The translations under genes were made by a program, and so were the position numbers. A stretch of DNA of 64,000 nucleotides from contig JAVRON010000124.1 of assembly GCA_032162705.1 (NCBI GenBank), positions 1 through 64,000 of the forward strand, in the 5' to 3' direction. The notes under the pieces are model-generated. The model was not told where the DNA came from. It did not search any database and was given only the letters and a program-made list of their open reading frames with translations. The DNA is from QHXN01 sp032162705. GTDB taxonomy: Bacteria; Acidobacteriota; Blastocatellia; Pyrinomonadales; Pyrinomonadaceae. Of this stretch, positions 54,383-62,809 are shown piece by piece (within the stretch, counting starts at the first letter, position 1; every line of letters starts with the position of its first letter).

Positions 54383-54928
54383 TCAGACCTTGAGCGTCTC
54401 CTGACCCGGACGCCACTCGGCCTGGCAGAGTCCGCCGGTCTGGAGCGCCTGGATGACGCGCAGCGTCTCGTCCGCCGAACGTCCGACGTTCAGGTCGTGG
54501 ATGACGGCGTAGCGCAGAGTCCCTTCGGGGTCGATGACGAAGAGGCCGCGCAGCGCGACGCCCTTGTCCTCGATGAGCACGCCGTAGTCACGCGCAACCT
54601 GCTTGGTGATGTCCGAGGCGAGCGGGTACTTCAAGCCCTCGACGCCGCCCTTATCGCGCGGCGTCTTGAGCCACGCGCGGTGAGAGTGAACCGAGTCGGT
54701 CGAGATGCCGATCACCTCCGCGCCTATCCCAAGAAAATCCTCGTAGCGGTCGCTGAAGGTCGTCAACTCCGTCGGGCAGACGAAGGTGAAGTCGAGCGGG
54801 TAGAAGAGCATCACGACCCACTGCCCTTTGTGATCGGAGAGCTTCACGTTCTCGTTCAGCTTCTCGATATTCTTCGTTGACGGCATCTCGAAATCCGGTG
54901 CCGGTTGTCCGACTTTTGCTTCTGCCAT
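54383..54928 (-). CDS. Typical 2-Cys peroxiredoxin
   Basis: 181 residues from the ATG at 54928. Peroxidatic Cys51 in FYPLDFTFVCPTE, resolving Cys at about 168 in GGLCQAEWRPGQ. The AhpC/Prx1 motifs GISTDSVHSHRAWLKT and GLFVIDPEGTLRY are present. It reduces peroxides using thioredoxin-type electron donors. It lies downstream of the perR gene and upstream of a thioredoxin-like gene, all on one strand. GGAGG lies 13 bases before the ATG. Confidence 0.93.
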   Translation of the reverse strand: MAEAKVGQPAPDFEMPSTKNIEKLNENVKLSDHKGQWVVMLFYPLDFTFVCPTELTTFSDRYEDFLGIGAEVIGISTDSVHSHRAWLKTPRDKGGVEGLKYPLASDITKQVARDYGVLIEDKGVALRGLFVIDPEGTLRYAVIHDLNVGRSADETLRVIQALQTGGLCQAEWRPGQETLKV

Positions 54929-55033
54929 AATCTGTATGATTCCTCCGTTGGTATTCAAAAAACTTATTCCGTGAGCGTGGCCCTCGTTTGGGCCCTGTGC
55001 CCGTTTGCTGTCTCTCGCAAAGCGCGCGCACCT

Positions 55034-55450
55034 TTAGCCTTTACCCTGACAGGCGGGGCAGAGGCCCACAAGCGTCAGGTGAATCGACTCGGGCTTAAAG
55101 CGCGAGCGGCGAGCGGCGGCGCGTATGAGTTGCGATGTTTCCGCGAGGTCGAAATCGACGAGCTTGCCGCAGCGCGAGCAGACGGCGTGGTCGTGGCGTG
55201 CCGTCTCGCGGTCGTAGCGGCTCGAACCCTTGCCGAAGTTGATCTCGCGCAGAAGCCCCGTCTCCTTCAGATACTTCAAGGAGTTGTAGACGGTGGCGAA
55301 GCTGATCGAAGGCAGGCGACGACGTGCCGCCTCGAAAATCTCGCCCGCCGTCAGGTGGTCGCCCGACTCCGCAACCACACGGAGCACGGCCTGCCGCTGC
55401 GGCGTCAGCGCCCTCTGAGCGCCACCCTGATCTCCTTTACCACCCGCCAT
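55034..55450 (-). CDS. perR: PerR-type Fur family regulator
   Basis: 138 residues. Fur-family winged helix (LTPQRQAVLRVVAESGDHLT, SISFATVYNSLKYLKETGLL) and a C-terminal dimer domain with two CxxC zinc pairs (VCSRCGKL and LCPACQGKG), as in PerR. His/Asp ligands for the sensing metal are in GSSRYDRETARHDHAVC. PerR represses peroxide defence genes until metal-catalysed oxidation. A perfect Per box lies 26 bases upstream, pointing to self-regulation, and the peroxiredoxin gene follows. Confidence 0.9.
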   Translation of the reverse strand: MAGGKGDQGGAQRALTPQRQAVLRVVAESGDHLTAGEIFEAARRRLPSISFATVYNSLKYLKETGLLREINFGKGSSRYDRETARHDHAVCSRCGKLVDFDLAETSQLIRAAARRSRFKPESIHLTLVGLCPACQGKG

Positions 55451-55475
55451 AAATTTTCCTGTCGTTGAACTGGAA

Positions 55476-55490
55476 TTAGAATAATTCTAA
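55476..55490. promoter_or_regulatory. Per box (PerR operator)
   Basis: TTAGAATAATTCTAA is a perfect 7-1-7 inverted repeat and fits the PerR consensus TTAnAATnATTnTAA. It lies between the perR start (55450) and the large AGTAGTC repeat. Confidence 0.85.
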
Positions 55491-55513
55491 ATTACTAAAT
55501 TGTCAAGTGCGAT

Positions 55514-55696
55514 GGGAGAGAGTAGTCAGTAGACAGTAGTCAGTAGTCAGTAGTCAGTAGTCAGTAGTCAGTAGTCAGTAGATAGTAGAAAAACCTTTGC
55601 AGTCGAGTCGTCGGAATGTCAGCGTCAACGCTGCCGAGCGGAGCCTACTGACTACTGTCTACTGTCTACTGACTACTGTCTACTCTCTACTCTCTT
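55514..55696. repeat. Period-7 palindrome (AGTAGTC-type), the longest simple copy
   Basis: About ten AGTAGTC/AGTAGAC units (55521-55587) and a reverse-complement ACTGTCT/ACTACTG arm (55646-55696). The centre carries the same core as 22098, inverted: AGTAGAAAAACCTTTGC to CCGAGCGGAGCC. It lies between the perR gene and the short-chain reductase gene. Confidence 0.88.
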
Positions 55697-56767
55697 CTAA
55701 AGTTTAGGATGATGTTCGACGAAATCGAGGAGCGCGGAAACATAGTCGGGGAAGCGCGGGCAGCGGACGCCGTGTGGTTCGAGAAGCGTCCGGGCGAGGG
55801 CGGTGTCGTAGGTCTGTTTGAGGAAGAAATAGGGAACGCCGACGCGCGGCAGCTTCGTGACCTTTTCGTTGAAGGGCAGGCTGAGCGTCGTTTTGACGAG
55901 CGGCGCGGGGATCGTGAAAAGCGATTCACGGCCCGCGAGGTTGCGCGAGATCACGTCGAATAGCTCCTCGGTCGTGAGCGGCGCGGGGTCTGCAAGCTGG
56001 ACGGTCGCGCCCACGCCCGAGTCGTCGGCGGCGAGCGCGGCCATCGCCTCGACGACGAAATCGACGGGGACGACGTTGAGTCGCACCTCCGGGTTGCCGA
56101 TGTTTGCGAGCGAGAGCGCGCCGGGCCACATCCTCAGATAGTGGATAAGGTAGTAGACGCCGTCGTACTTCGCCGTCTCGCCCGTGCGCGAGTCGCCGCA
56201 GACGACCGCGGGGCGGTGGATGGTGACGGGCAACTCCGCTTTGAGCGCTTCCACTTCAAGCTCGGCCAGATACTTCGTCTCCTCGTAGTGATTGCGAAAG
56301 CCAGCCGCGTGGCGCAACTCGCTTTCGAGAATGCGTCCCGTGCGGCGACCCGCCACGTAGCAGGTCGAGACGTAGTGGTAGCGTCTAAGACTGGCGAGCC
56401 TGCGCGCGAAGCCGTTGACGTTGCGCGTGCCCTCGACGTTGACGCGCATGGCGATGTCCTGTCGGACGGCGAGGTCGTACAGGGCGGCGAGGTGAAACAC
56501 AACGGTCGCCTCGCGCCGCGCCTCTGCTAAATCTTCCGCCGACAACCCGAGGTCTTCGCGCGTGATGTCGCCCTCCATCACGCGGAAGCCGTCGCGCGGC
56601 GTGCCCGTCTTCTCGGAGATGCGCTCGATGTCTTCAAGAGCGCGCCCGACGAAGCCGGGCTGCACGAGCAGGAGGAAGCGCGCGCCCTCTCGCGCGAGAC
56701 GCTCGACCAGCCGCCCGGCGATGAAGCCGGGAAAGCCCGTCAGGAAGATCGTCTCGTCACGGAGCAT
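55697..56767 (-). CDS. Extended short-chain reductase (fatty acyl reductase-like NAD-binding domain)
   Basis: 356 residues. Rossmann start IFLTGFPGFIAGRLVERLA (GxxGxxxG), VVFHLAALYDLAVRQDIAMR, and catalytic Tyr/Lys in NHYEETKYLAELEV with STCYVAG before it. The IHRPAVVCGDSRTG and YYLIHYLRMWPG regions are like the male-sterility/acyl-CoA reductase group. It likely reduces a fatty acyl or isoprenoid substrate with NADPH; the exact reaction is not readable. It is the last gene of a co-directional run from pepA, 15 bases after the PIN gene. Confidence 0.88.
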   Translation of the reverse strand: MLRDETIFLTGFPGFIAGRLVERLAREGARFLLLVQPGFVGRALEDIERISEKTGTPRDGFRVMEGDITREDLGLSAEDLAEARREATVVFHLAALYDLAVRQDIAMRVNVEGTRNVNGFARRLASLRRYHYVSTCYVAGRRTGRILESELRHAAGFRNHYEETKYLAELEVEALKAELPVTIHRPAVVCGDSRTGETAKYDGVYYLIHYLRMWPGALSLANIGNPEVRLNVVPVDFVVEAMAALAADDSGVGATVQLADPAPLTTEELFDVISRNLAGRESLFTIPAPLVKTTLSLPFNEKVTKLPRVGVPYFFLKQTYDTALARTLLEPHGVRCPRFPDYVSALLDFVEHHPKL

Positions 56768-56782
56768 TCTGGGTTGGACTGC

Positions 56783-57325
56783 TTATAAAAGGTAACGCAC
56801 CAGCTTGCACTGATCGACCAGACCCACGACTCTTGCCCGTCGGGCAAGAGTTTTATCATCATCCGTCAAAAGGATGCATTTCTCTCGACGGGCCAACTCG
56901 ATTAGTCCGGCGTCCGTAGGGCCTATTTGATTTACGCTTTCACATCCTTCGTCGCTACCATATATTTCAATGAGGCCGAGCAATCTTTCGTCCATTTTCT
57001 TTCTGGCAAGATAATCTACTGACGACAGCCAAAACTCCCTCGACGGTAGTTTGGATACATTGCGTAGTCTTGTGAGTTCCGCAATCACATGCGACGTTAT
57101 AAGAATTTTCTGGATTCTATTGAATAATTCGAGGAGCTTTCTCTCAGCTATCGGATCATGTTTCAGATATTCTGCCGCCCCGAATATGTTTTCAAATCCT
57201 GAATAACGATGTGTTGGTGAATTCCGGACGAAGACAAGCGCTAAAGCGTTAAAAAGCGGCCCCGTATCGACGACGACTTTTCTGAGGTCAATGGGAGGAT
57301 TGCCCTTAGCCATCGGAAATCTCAC
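56783..57325 (-). CDS. PIN-domain ribonuclease-like protein
   Basis: 180 residues from a GTG at 57325 that overlaps the upstream stop; an ATG at 57313 is the alternative. PIN acidic residues are all present: Asp20 in VVVDTGPLF, Glu in VIAELTRLR, Asp in IGPTDAGLIELA and Asp in CILLTDDDKTLARRA. It should be a metal-dependent RNase, as in VapC toxins, though longer than their 125-145 residues. Base composition is clearly more AT-rich than pepA and the reductase on either side, a sign of transfer. It is coupled to an unknown gene upstream. Confidence 0.85.
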   Translation of the reverse strand: MRFPMAKGNPPIDLRKVVVDTGPLFNALALVFVRNSPTHRYSGFENIFGAAEYLKHDPIAERKLLELFNRIQKILITSHVIAELTRLRNVSKLPSREFWLSSVDYLARKKMDERLLGLIEIYGSDEGCESVNQIGPTDAGLIELARREKCILLTDDDKTLARRARVVGLVDQCKLVRYLL

Positions 57326-58035
57326 TCGGCGAAGACAGGTGCTGTGTATACGTAAGGCGGCACATCATACTGCGACGATAATTTCTTTCTCAGTTCTTTC
57401 AATAAACCGATAAAACCTTCTACCGTTTTCAATAAGGCTTCGCCAGCCTTAATGGTCTTTTTGCTACGCTCATGGATACCGGGGCTATCGAGGATGGCTA
57501 AAAAGACTTCTCTGTACTCGCGCCAGAAGGACGACACCATAATGTAACTTGAGAATTCACCCCCATCATTTACGATGTATTCAGTTAGAAAGTCCTTTTT
57601 ATAGTTCGTAGAACCGTCCGGGAAAATATCTCTTAATTTAATATGGTGTTTTGAGAGAGAGTCTTCCGACGTGGCTTCATCATACATCTTTTGCAACTCC
57701 GGGCTTTCCCTGATTAACTGATAAAGCTCTTTGCATGCGGTCAAGAGTTCCTCTCTTTTTTCCTCATGCTCTTGCGTCAACTTTTCCACAGCGGGGTAAA
57801 ACTCAAAAATCTGTTCCAGATTAGCCATAGCCTCATAACCGATAATACTCTGAACTGGCCGCACCGCCTCCAGACTCCCTAACCCGAATCGCCATGTCCA
57901 GTCCTTCTTCTCCAAATATTTTTTCTCAACCTCTAACGCACGAATCAGGGGATTGATAACAGTATCGAACCACGCACGCACGATGTTCGGGCCGACCTTT
58001 GCGCTCTTTTTTCCGGCTTGGACTTTACTCGCCAT
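57322..58035 (-). CDS. Unknown helical protein coupled to a PIN-domain protein
   Basis: 237 residues from the ATG at 58035 (GGAAGG upstream); a GTG at 58047 is also in frame. Mostly charged helices: IRALEVEKKYLEKKDWTWRF, EKLTQEHEEKREELLTACKE, IHERSKKTIKAGEALLKTVE. There is no signal peptide, membrane segment or known motif. The gene is as AT-rich as the PIN gene and its stop overlaps that gene's start, so the two came in together. It begins 22 bases after the pepA stop. An antitoxin or effector-binding role is possible, but nothing in the sequence proves it. Confidence 0.8.
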   Translation of the reverse strand: MASKVQAGKKSAKVGPNIVRAWFDTVINPLIRALEVEKKYLEKKDWTWRFGLGSLEAVRPVQSIIGYEAMANLEQIFEFYPAVEKLTQEHEEKREELLTACKELYQLIRESPELQKMYDEATSEDSLSKHHIKLRDIFPDGSTNYKKDFLTEYIVNDGGEFSSYIMVSSFWREYREVFLAILDSPGIHERSKKTIKAGEALLKTVEGFIGLLKELRKKLSSQYDVPPYVYTAPVFAE

Positions 58036-58056
58036 GAGACTCTTCACCTTCCAATC

Positions 58057-59667
58057 TCATATATCCGCTTCATTGTTACGAATACCATCCGCACACGCAA
58101 GTTCGACAAGCGTGCGGATGCCTGTGCCGCTCGCGCCTTTGGGGGCGTAGGGCGTTGCGGCGTCGTACCAGGCCGTGCCGGCGATGTCGAGATGTACCCA
58201 GGGCGTCTCTCCTGCGAACTTCGAGAGCAGGAGCGCGGCAGCCGTGGCGTCGGGGCGTCCACCGTAGTTCTTGAAGTCGGCGATCATGCTCTCTATTCTT
58301 TTCTTGTAGTCGTCTGAGACGGGCATGCGCCACGCAGGCTCGCCCGCACGCGCCGAGGCGGCGAGCACACGGTTCGCCCACTCGTCCGTATTCGAGAAAA
58401 GCCCTGTGCGGTGCGAGCCGAGTGCGATGATGATCGACCCGGTGAGCGTCGCGAGGTCAACGATACGCGTCGCGCCGAGGTGCTTCGCGTAGGCGATGCC
58501 ATCGACGAGGACGAGACGGCCTTCGGCGTCCGTGTCCACGCACTCGATGGTCTGACCCGCGAAGGTGCGGACGATGTCGCCGGGCTTGATGGCCTTGCCC
58601 GAGGGCATGTTCTCGGCGGCGGGCACGACCGCGACCACACGTCGCTTCGGTTTAAGCAAAGCGATTGCGCGCAGAGCGCCGAGCGCCGCCGCGCCGCCCG
58701 CCATGTCGGACTTCATCTCGTACATTTCAAGCCCGTGCTTGATCGAGATGCCGCCCGTGTCGAACGTGATGCCCTTGCCGACGAAGGCCCACAACTCGTC
58801 GTCTTCCGTAGCCCCCTCAGGCTCGTAGCGCAGGACGATGAGCGCGGGTTCCTCGTCCGACCCCTGCCCGACGCCGATCAGGCCGCCCATCCCTTGCGCG
58901 CGAATCTCTTCCGCAGTCAGCGACTCGACTTTGAGTCCGACCTCCGCAGCCATCTCCGCCGCCCTGCGCGCGAACTCACGCGGCGGCAGACTCAAGCCCG
59001 GCTCGTCTGCGAGCGTGCGCGCCCAGTTCGCCGACTCGGCGACGACGCGTGCCCTCGCCAGCTCTCCGCGCAGCTCAAGAACTTCGCCCGCGCCGACAAA
59101 CGTCACGCGTTCGAGCTTCCGAACGTCATCCTCATCTATCTTCTGATAGAAATCGTTCCTGTAAAGCCCGAGATGCGCGCCCTCTGCGAGCGCACGAACC
59201 GCCTCGCGTGCGTGCCCGCCGACCGACTGCGGCACGACGAAACAGAGCGTGCGTGCGCGTGACGAACGCGCCGCGCGCACGGCCAACGCCGCCGCGCGCC
59301 TGAGCGTCGCCGGGTCAAAGTCGGCGTGCGAGCCAAGCCCGACGAGAAGCACGCGGCGAACCCCGCCACGTGTGGCGTTCGACTCGCCGCCGCTCACGTT
59401 CGACTCACTGCTGCTGCCCACGTTCGACTCGCCGCCGAAGTCTTCCGCGCTCGCGGCGTGAATCAGAAGTGAAGTCTCCTCTTCGCCCTTGAACTCGCCT
59501 TCAGCGACGGCGCGCTCACAGACATCACGCAAGCTTCCGCCGAAACTTTCGGCAGCGGGCAGGCGCGGTGTGTCCGTGAAGACGCAGACGGCGAGCGTCT
59601 CCGACGCGGGAATTGATAAAGGAACGGTGGCACTGAGTTCGACTAAGAGGCTAAGCTGTCTGCTCAT
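58057..59667 (-). CDS. pepA: Leucyl aminopeptidase (M17, PepA family)
   Basis: 536 residues. The C-terminal catalytic domain has the M17 metal and active-site motifs: FVGKGITFDTGGISIK, YEMKSDMAGGAAALGALRA and DTDAEGRLVLVDGIAYAK. The N-terminal domain contains a Ser/Glu/Asn repeat (GGESNVGSSSESNV, then SGGESN; about 75-95) encoded by a tandem repeat of TTCGACTCGCCGC. It removes N-terminal residues from peptides in the cytoplasm, as a hexamer with two metals per subunit. A TATACT -10 element lies about 50 bases upstream on the minus strand. Confidence 0.95.
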   Translation of the reverse strand: MSRQLSLLVELSATVPLSIPASETLAVCVFTDTPRLPAAESFGGSLRDVCERAVAEGEFKGEEETSLLIHAASAEDFGGESNVGSSSESNVSGGESNATRGGVRRVLLVGLGSHADFDPATLRRAAALAVRAARSSRARTLCFVVPQSVGGHAREAVRALAEGAHLGLYRNDFYQKIDEDDVRKLERVTFVGAGEVLELRGELARARVVAESANWARTLADEPGLSLPPREFARRAAEMAAEVGLKVESLTAEEIRAQGMGGLIGVGQGSDEEPALIVLRYEPEGATEDDELWAFVGKGITFDTGGISIKHGLEMYEMKSDMAGGAAALGALRAIALLKPKRRVVAVVPAAENMPSGKAIKPGDIVRTFAGQTIECVDTDAEGRLVLVDGIAYAKHLGATRIVDLATLTGSIIIALGSHRTGLFSNTDEWANRVLAASARAGEPAWRMPVSDDYKKRIESMIADFKNYGGRPDATAAALLLSKFAGETPWVHLDIAGTAWYDAATPYAPKGASGTGIRTLVELACADGIRNNEADI

Positions 59668-59851
59668 CGTGAGTTACTTTTTGAAGCTGTGTTTGTTTCG
59701 TCCGACGCGCGCCGAGTATAATTCAAACTCACGATACGGCCTAACCACTCCCGAAAATTCGCGTGCGTGAAGTGACAAACGGGAGGCCGTCCGCCCGGAC
59801 GATTGCGCCGCAGACCGACGGTCGCATACGCCGTCTCGACAAACCGGAGGG

Positions 59852-59938
59852 TTTGCCACCGTAGACACAGAGACACAGAAGGATTAAGAATTTGAAAACT
59901 GAAATCCGAAATTTAATCTCCGTGTCTCTGTGGCAAAT
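59852..59938. repeat. Palindrome with period-8 AGACACAG units
   Basis: TTTGCCACCGTAGACACAGA and onward (59852-59878) faces the reverse complement CTCCGTGTCTCTGTGGCAAA (59919-59938). The units are eight bases here. It lies in the 308-base gap between pepA and the TPR gene, where I otherwise see only the divergent promoter region. Confidence 0.75.
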
Positions 59939-59975
59939 CTTGAACTGCTCTCTGAGTTTCGACGCCTGAAGCTTT

Positions 59976-60479
59976 ATGTACGACGAAGAAGAGTTGCACT
60001 CATCCGAAGCGAGAAGGCGCGCCGTCGAGCTTTTCAGGCGCGCATACGAGGCGCAGCTCGAAAAGAACTACGACGAGGCGGTCGAGCTTTATCGCCGCTC
60101 CATCGAGACCTACCCGACCGCCGAGGCGCACACCTTCCTCGGCTGGGTCTACAGCTTCGACGGGCGCTACAGTGAGGCCATCGACGAATGCCTTGAGGCC
60201 ATCCGCGTGGACGCGAGTTTCGGCAATCCCTACAACGACATCGGCAGCTACCTCATCGCGCAGGGCGACCTCTGGACGTGCGTCCGCTGGTTCCGCCGCG
60301 CGCTCCGCGCCACGCGCTACGAGTCCTACGCCTTCCCGCACTTCAACCTCGGGCGCGTCTACGAGGAGAGGGGCCGGCCCCTCGACGCCGCGCGCCACTA
60401 TGGTCTCGCACTCGACGAGCAACCCGGCTTCACGCAGGCAGTCACGGCGCTTCGACGCATGCAGGCGCGGCTGAATTGA
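59976..60479 (+). CDS. TPR-repeat protein
   Basis: 167 residues with no signal peptide. About three and a half TPR units: AVELFRRAYEAQLEKNYDEAVELYRRSIE, AHTFLGWVYSFDGRYSEAIDE, PYNDIGSYLIAQGDLWTCVRWF and FNLGRVYEERGRPLDAARHY (quoted in parts). It is a cytoplasmic protein-binding module; its partner is unknown. The ATG lies in ttATGTACGACG with only a weak ribosome site, so translation level is uncertain. Confidence 0.8.
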   Translation: MYDEEELHSSEARRRAVELFRRAYEAQLEKNYDEAVELYRRSIETYPTAEAHTFLGWVYSFDGRYSEAIDECLEAIRVDASFGNPYNDIGSYLIAQGDLWTCVRWFRRALRATRYESYAFPHFNLGRVYEERGRPLDAARHYGLALDEQPGFTQAVTALRRMQARLN

Positions 60480-60519
60480 GAACATGTCTCCGGCGCGGGA
60501 CGTGGAAAGATTGGGAGAA

Positions 60520-60563
60520 TAATCCGACGAGCAAGTAGGCCGCTGTAATTTAATCCGACGAGC
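60520..60563 (+). repeat. Short direct repeat TAATCCGACGAGC
   Basis: 13-base copies at 60520-60532 and 60551-60563, 31 bases apart, between the TPR and M48 genes. Possibly a regulator site. Confidence 0.4.
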
Positions 60564-60676
60564 GTCGTGGGAATACTGCGTCTCGGAATTACCCGCCTGC
60601 GGAAACCCTCCTCTTGATTAAGAAAGCGATGTCGGTATGGCTATTGCTCTTCTTCCCTCACTGAGGAGAAAGCCAC

Positions 60677-61612
60677 ATGAGAAGAGCCGCCTGCCTGAAG
60701 TCATTATTGGCCGTTGCCGCACTGGCGTTATCAGTTACGGCGACCGCGCGGCAAAATCCCACGCAACCGTCTTGGAGGCCGCCCCCCACCCGCAAAGCAA
60801 AAACGCCCTTCGCCCCGAAACCGCACGGTGGGCACAACATCTTCAAAGGTGAGGCCGAGGTTTGGCTCGCGGACGCCATCGAGAAGGTTGAGGGCGGGAT
60901 GTTCACGCCCGTTGACGAAAAGGCCGTGGCCGATTACGTGTCGCGGGTCGGTAATAACCTCGCCTCGTATTCCGCCTCACCGACGAGACAGTACACATTC
61001 ATCGTCACCGACGACTGGTCGCCCGAAGCCATGACCGCCGGAGGCGGGCGCATCTACCTCAGCCTTGGGATGCTCAAACGGGTCGAGAGCGAAGACGAGT
61101 TGGCGGGCGTGTTGGCGCACGAGATTGGGCACGATGCCTTCGGGCACGCGGCCAAGACCGTAACCCGACAGATGTTCTGGATGACCGGAGAAGGAAAAGT
61201 CGAAACGCCCGCTGAGGTCGAGTCAGCGCTCACGAAATTATTGGCCGAATACGAGCAGAAACCCATAGCGGCTGTCGGCGAGAGCCTGTTAGGGTTCGCC
61301 CGTTTCGACGAGTTGGAAGCCGACCGCGCCGCCTTCTACAACACATACAAGGCGGGCTATAACCCTTACGCCTTAGCCAGCGTGTTAAAGCGTATGGGAC
61401 GGGAAGAAAAACGCGAGATGGGTAAGAGTCAATATCGGTTGAATCAATTCCTCGTTCTTCTTTTCGGCAGTCACCCGCCTTCAGCGCAGCGCGCGGCGGC
61501 TCTTTCGTGGGAGTCGAATTTCGTAAGAATGCCGGCCAAAGATTCCCGCTACGCGAGCGCGGCATTCGACGCGATGAAGTCGCGGGTCATGAATATGTCA
61601 AAAACGAATTGA
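60677..61612 (+). CDS. M48 family zinc metallopeptidase, exported
   Basis: 311 residues, GAGGAGAAAGCC before the ATG. Signal peptide (SLLAVAALALSVTATA). The M48 motif LAHEIGHDAFGHA gives H148-E149-H152, and the third ligand Glu is in RFDELEADRAAFYNTYKAG. The preceding TAGGGRIYLSLGMLKRVESEDELAGV is typical of BepA/LoiP-type periplasmic peptidases. It probably degrades or processes envelope proteins. It ends in a 26-base overlap with the small gene on the other strand. Confidence 0.92.
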   Translation: MRRAACLKSLLAVAALALSVTATARQNPTQPSWRPPPTRKAKTPFAPKPHGGHNIFKGEAEVWLADAIEKVEGGMFTPVDEKAVADYVSRVGNNLASYSASPTRQYTFIVTDDWSPEAMTAGGGRIYLSLGMLKRVESEDELAGVLAHEIGHDAFGHAAKTVTRQMFWMTGEGKVETPAEVESALTKLLAEYEQKPIAAVGESLLGFARFDELEADRAAFYNTYKAGYNPYALASVLKRMGREEKREMGKSQYRLNQFLVLLFGSHPPSAQRAAALSWESNFVRMPAKDSRYASAAFDAMKSRVMNMSKTN

Positions 61613-61784
61613 GGCGCATCCACACGAGGCCGTCCTCTGAAACATCGCGCCTCTCAATTTCGGAACACATTTCCGATAATTGCAGCAAGTATTCTAGGCG
61701 CGGAATGTTCGAGCCTTCGAGTTCTTCGAGTGGAAAATCTGGGCTGTGCGTGCGAATCTTTGCTATCAAATCTGCTCTGGTCAT
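61587..61784 (-). CDS. Small protein of unknown function
   Basis: 65 residues: TRADLIAKIRTHSPDFPLEE, then LEGSNIPRLEYLLQLSEMCS. It starts 17 bases after the stop of the DUF6508 gene with a weak AGGATT site, and is AT-richer than its neighbours. The acidic, helical composition looks protein-like. It overlaps the M48 gene tail-to-tail by 26 bases. Moderate support only. Confidence 0.5.
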   Translation of the reverse strand: MTRADLIAKIRTHSPDFPLEELEGSNIPRLEYLLQLSEMCSEIERRDVSEDGLVWMRLNSFLTYS

Positions 61785-61800
61785 AATCCTGTTATCTCAC

Positions 61801-62205
61801 TCACATCAGTTCGCGGATGGCTTCGAGCCTCCTGAGCAGGGATACAATCTGCCCTCCCTTGAGGAGCGATTCCCGGTGCCCGTCGCAAAACCTCTCGCCT
61901 CTCACGCAGTAGGTCAGCATCGTCTTAACCTGCTCCAGGCTCGCTTGCTTGATGAACTCGGCGTCTGCGAGCATCCGCCCCGCCTCCTCGGGCTTGTAAC
62001 CAAAATCCATCCATCCGCGCTGTCCTATCAGCTTGAAAAACTCCTCCACGTCCTCGTCGTAGACGGGGAACGGAAAACTGAGGCTGCCGTCAGTGTTCCT
62101 TTCTAAGCTGCCCCACTTTGCGAACTCGCGGCCCGGCTTCTCGAACAGGGGCAGGAATTGGAGCAGGGCGTCAATGTCCTCTCTGGTTATTTCGTGTTGA
62201 TTCAT
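61801..62205 (-). CDS. DUF6508 family protein
   Basis: 134 residues from the ATG at 62205 (GGAAGGAA upstream). Characteristic features: FFKLIGQRGWMDFGYKPEEA in the middle and LTYCVRGERFCDGHRESLL followed by RRLEAIREL at the end, matching the DUF6508 pattern. Function is unknown; members occur often as cargo near mobile or stress genes. A tandem 19-base repeat lies just upstream, perhaps its promoter or operator. It appears to be co-transcribed with the small gene at 61587. Confidence 0.8.
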   Translation of the reverse strand: MNQHEITREDIDALLQFLPLFEKPGREFAKWGSLERNTDGSLSFPFPVYDEDVEEFFKLIGQRGWMDFGYKPEEAGRMLADAEFIKQASLEQVKTMLTYCVRGERFCDGHRESLLKGGQIVSLLRRLEAIRELM

Positions 62206-62247
62206 CGTCGTTCCTTCCAAGCATGGACAGCGCAACGACCGTCACAA

Positions 62248-62285
62248 ACGTCACTCAAATATAGTAACGTCACTCAAATATAGTA
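62248..62285 (-). repeat. Tandem 19-base direct repeat upstream of the DUF6508 gene
   Basis: ACGTCACTCAAATATAGTA occurs twice in direct succession (62248-62266 and 62267-62285). It is about 43 bases before the DUF6508 start and AT-rich, so an operator or duplicated promoter is likely. Confidence 0.75.
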
Positions 62286-62392
62286 AGGATAAATATTAGC
62301 CGAGTGCTCGGGTGCGGTAAGCGTTCAGCGCCGGGCAGAGGTATACAGAATTATCTTTCATACCTCAGATGCCAGAAACCATTCAAAAATGG

Positions 62393-62809
62393 TTACTCGC
62401 CGTTCGATTGTTTGAAGTTTTCCCCGACGTTTTCAGGTATTTGAATCTTGCGGCGGTTGGCATCGACGGCGACGTAGATGACCTCAGCCTCCGTGACCTT
62501 GATGCGTTCCGATGTGCCGCCATAGCGTTCGGCCTCGACGACGACGCGCACCGTGATCGAGGTCGTGCCGATGCGTTCGGTCGTGGCGTAGAAGCTAACG
62601 AGGTCGCCGACAAAGACCGGCTGGTGAAAGATGACTTCGCGCATGGCGACGGTAACGAAGCGCTCGACGCCCGTGCGGCGGTGCGCCTCGACCGCGCCCG
62701 CGATGTCGATGTAGCTGAGTATGATTCCGCCGAAGATGGTGCCCTGCGGGTTCGTGTCGCGCGGCATCATCGTGATGCGTATGGCGGGGTCGCCGTATGA
62801 GTTCATCAT
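62393..62809 (-). CDS. Acyl-CoA thioesterase (hotdog fold)
   Basis: 138 residues from the ATG at 62809. Hotdog features of the YciA/BACH group: NPQGTIFGGIILSYIDIAGAVEAHR (in parts), with the Asp of the catalytic helix, and VTVAMREVIFHQPVFVGDLVSFYATTERIG (in parts) in the strands. It hydrolyses acyl-CoA esters; chain-length preference is unknown. The frame upstream of 62809 is not protein-like. No Shine-Dalgarno site is clear. Confidence 0.88.
   Translation of the reverse strand: MMNSYGDPAIRITMMPRDTNPQGTIFGGIILSYIDIAGAVEAHRRTGVERFVTVAMREVIFHQPVFVGDLVSFYATTERIGTTSITVRVVVEAERYGGTSERIKVTEAEVIYVAVDANRRKIQIPENVGENFKQSNGE

Noticed and set aside
55514..55696. CRISPR-like array of AGTAGTC repeats
   Set aside because: Units are seven bases without spacers and face an inverted arm; no cas genes.
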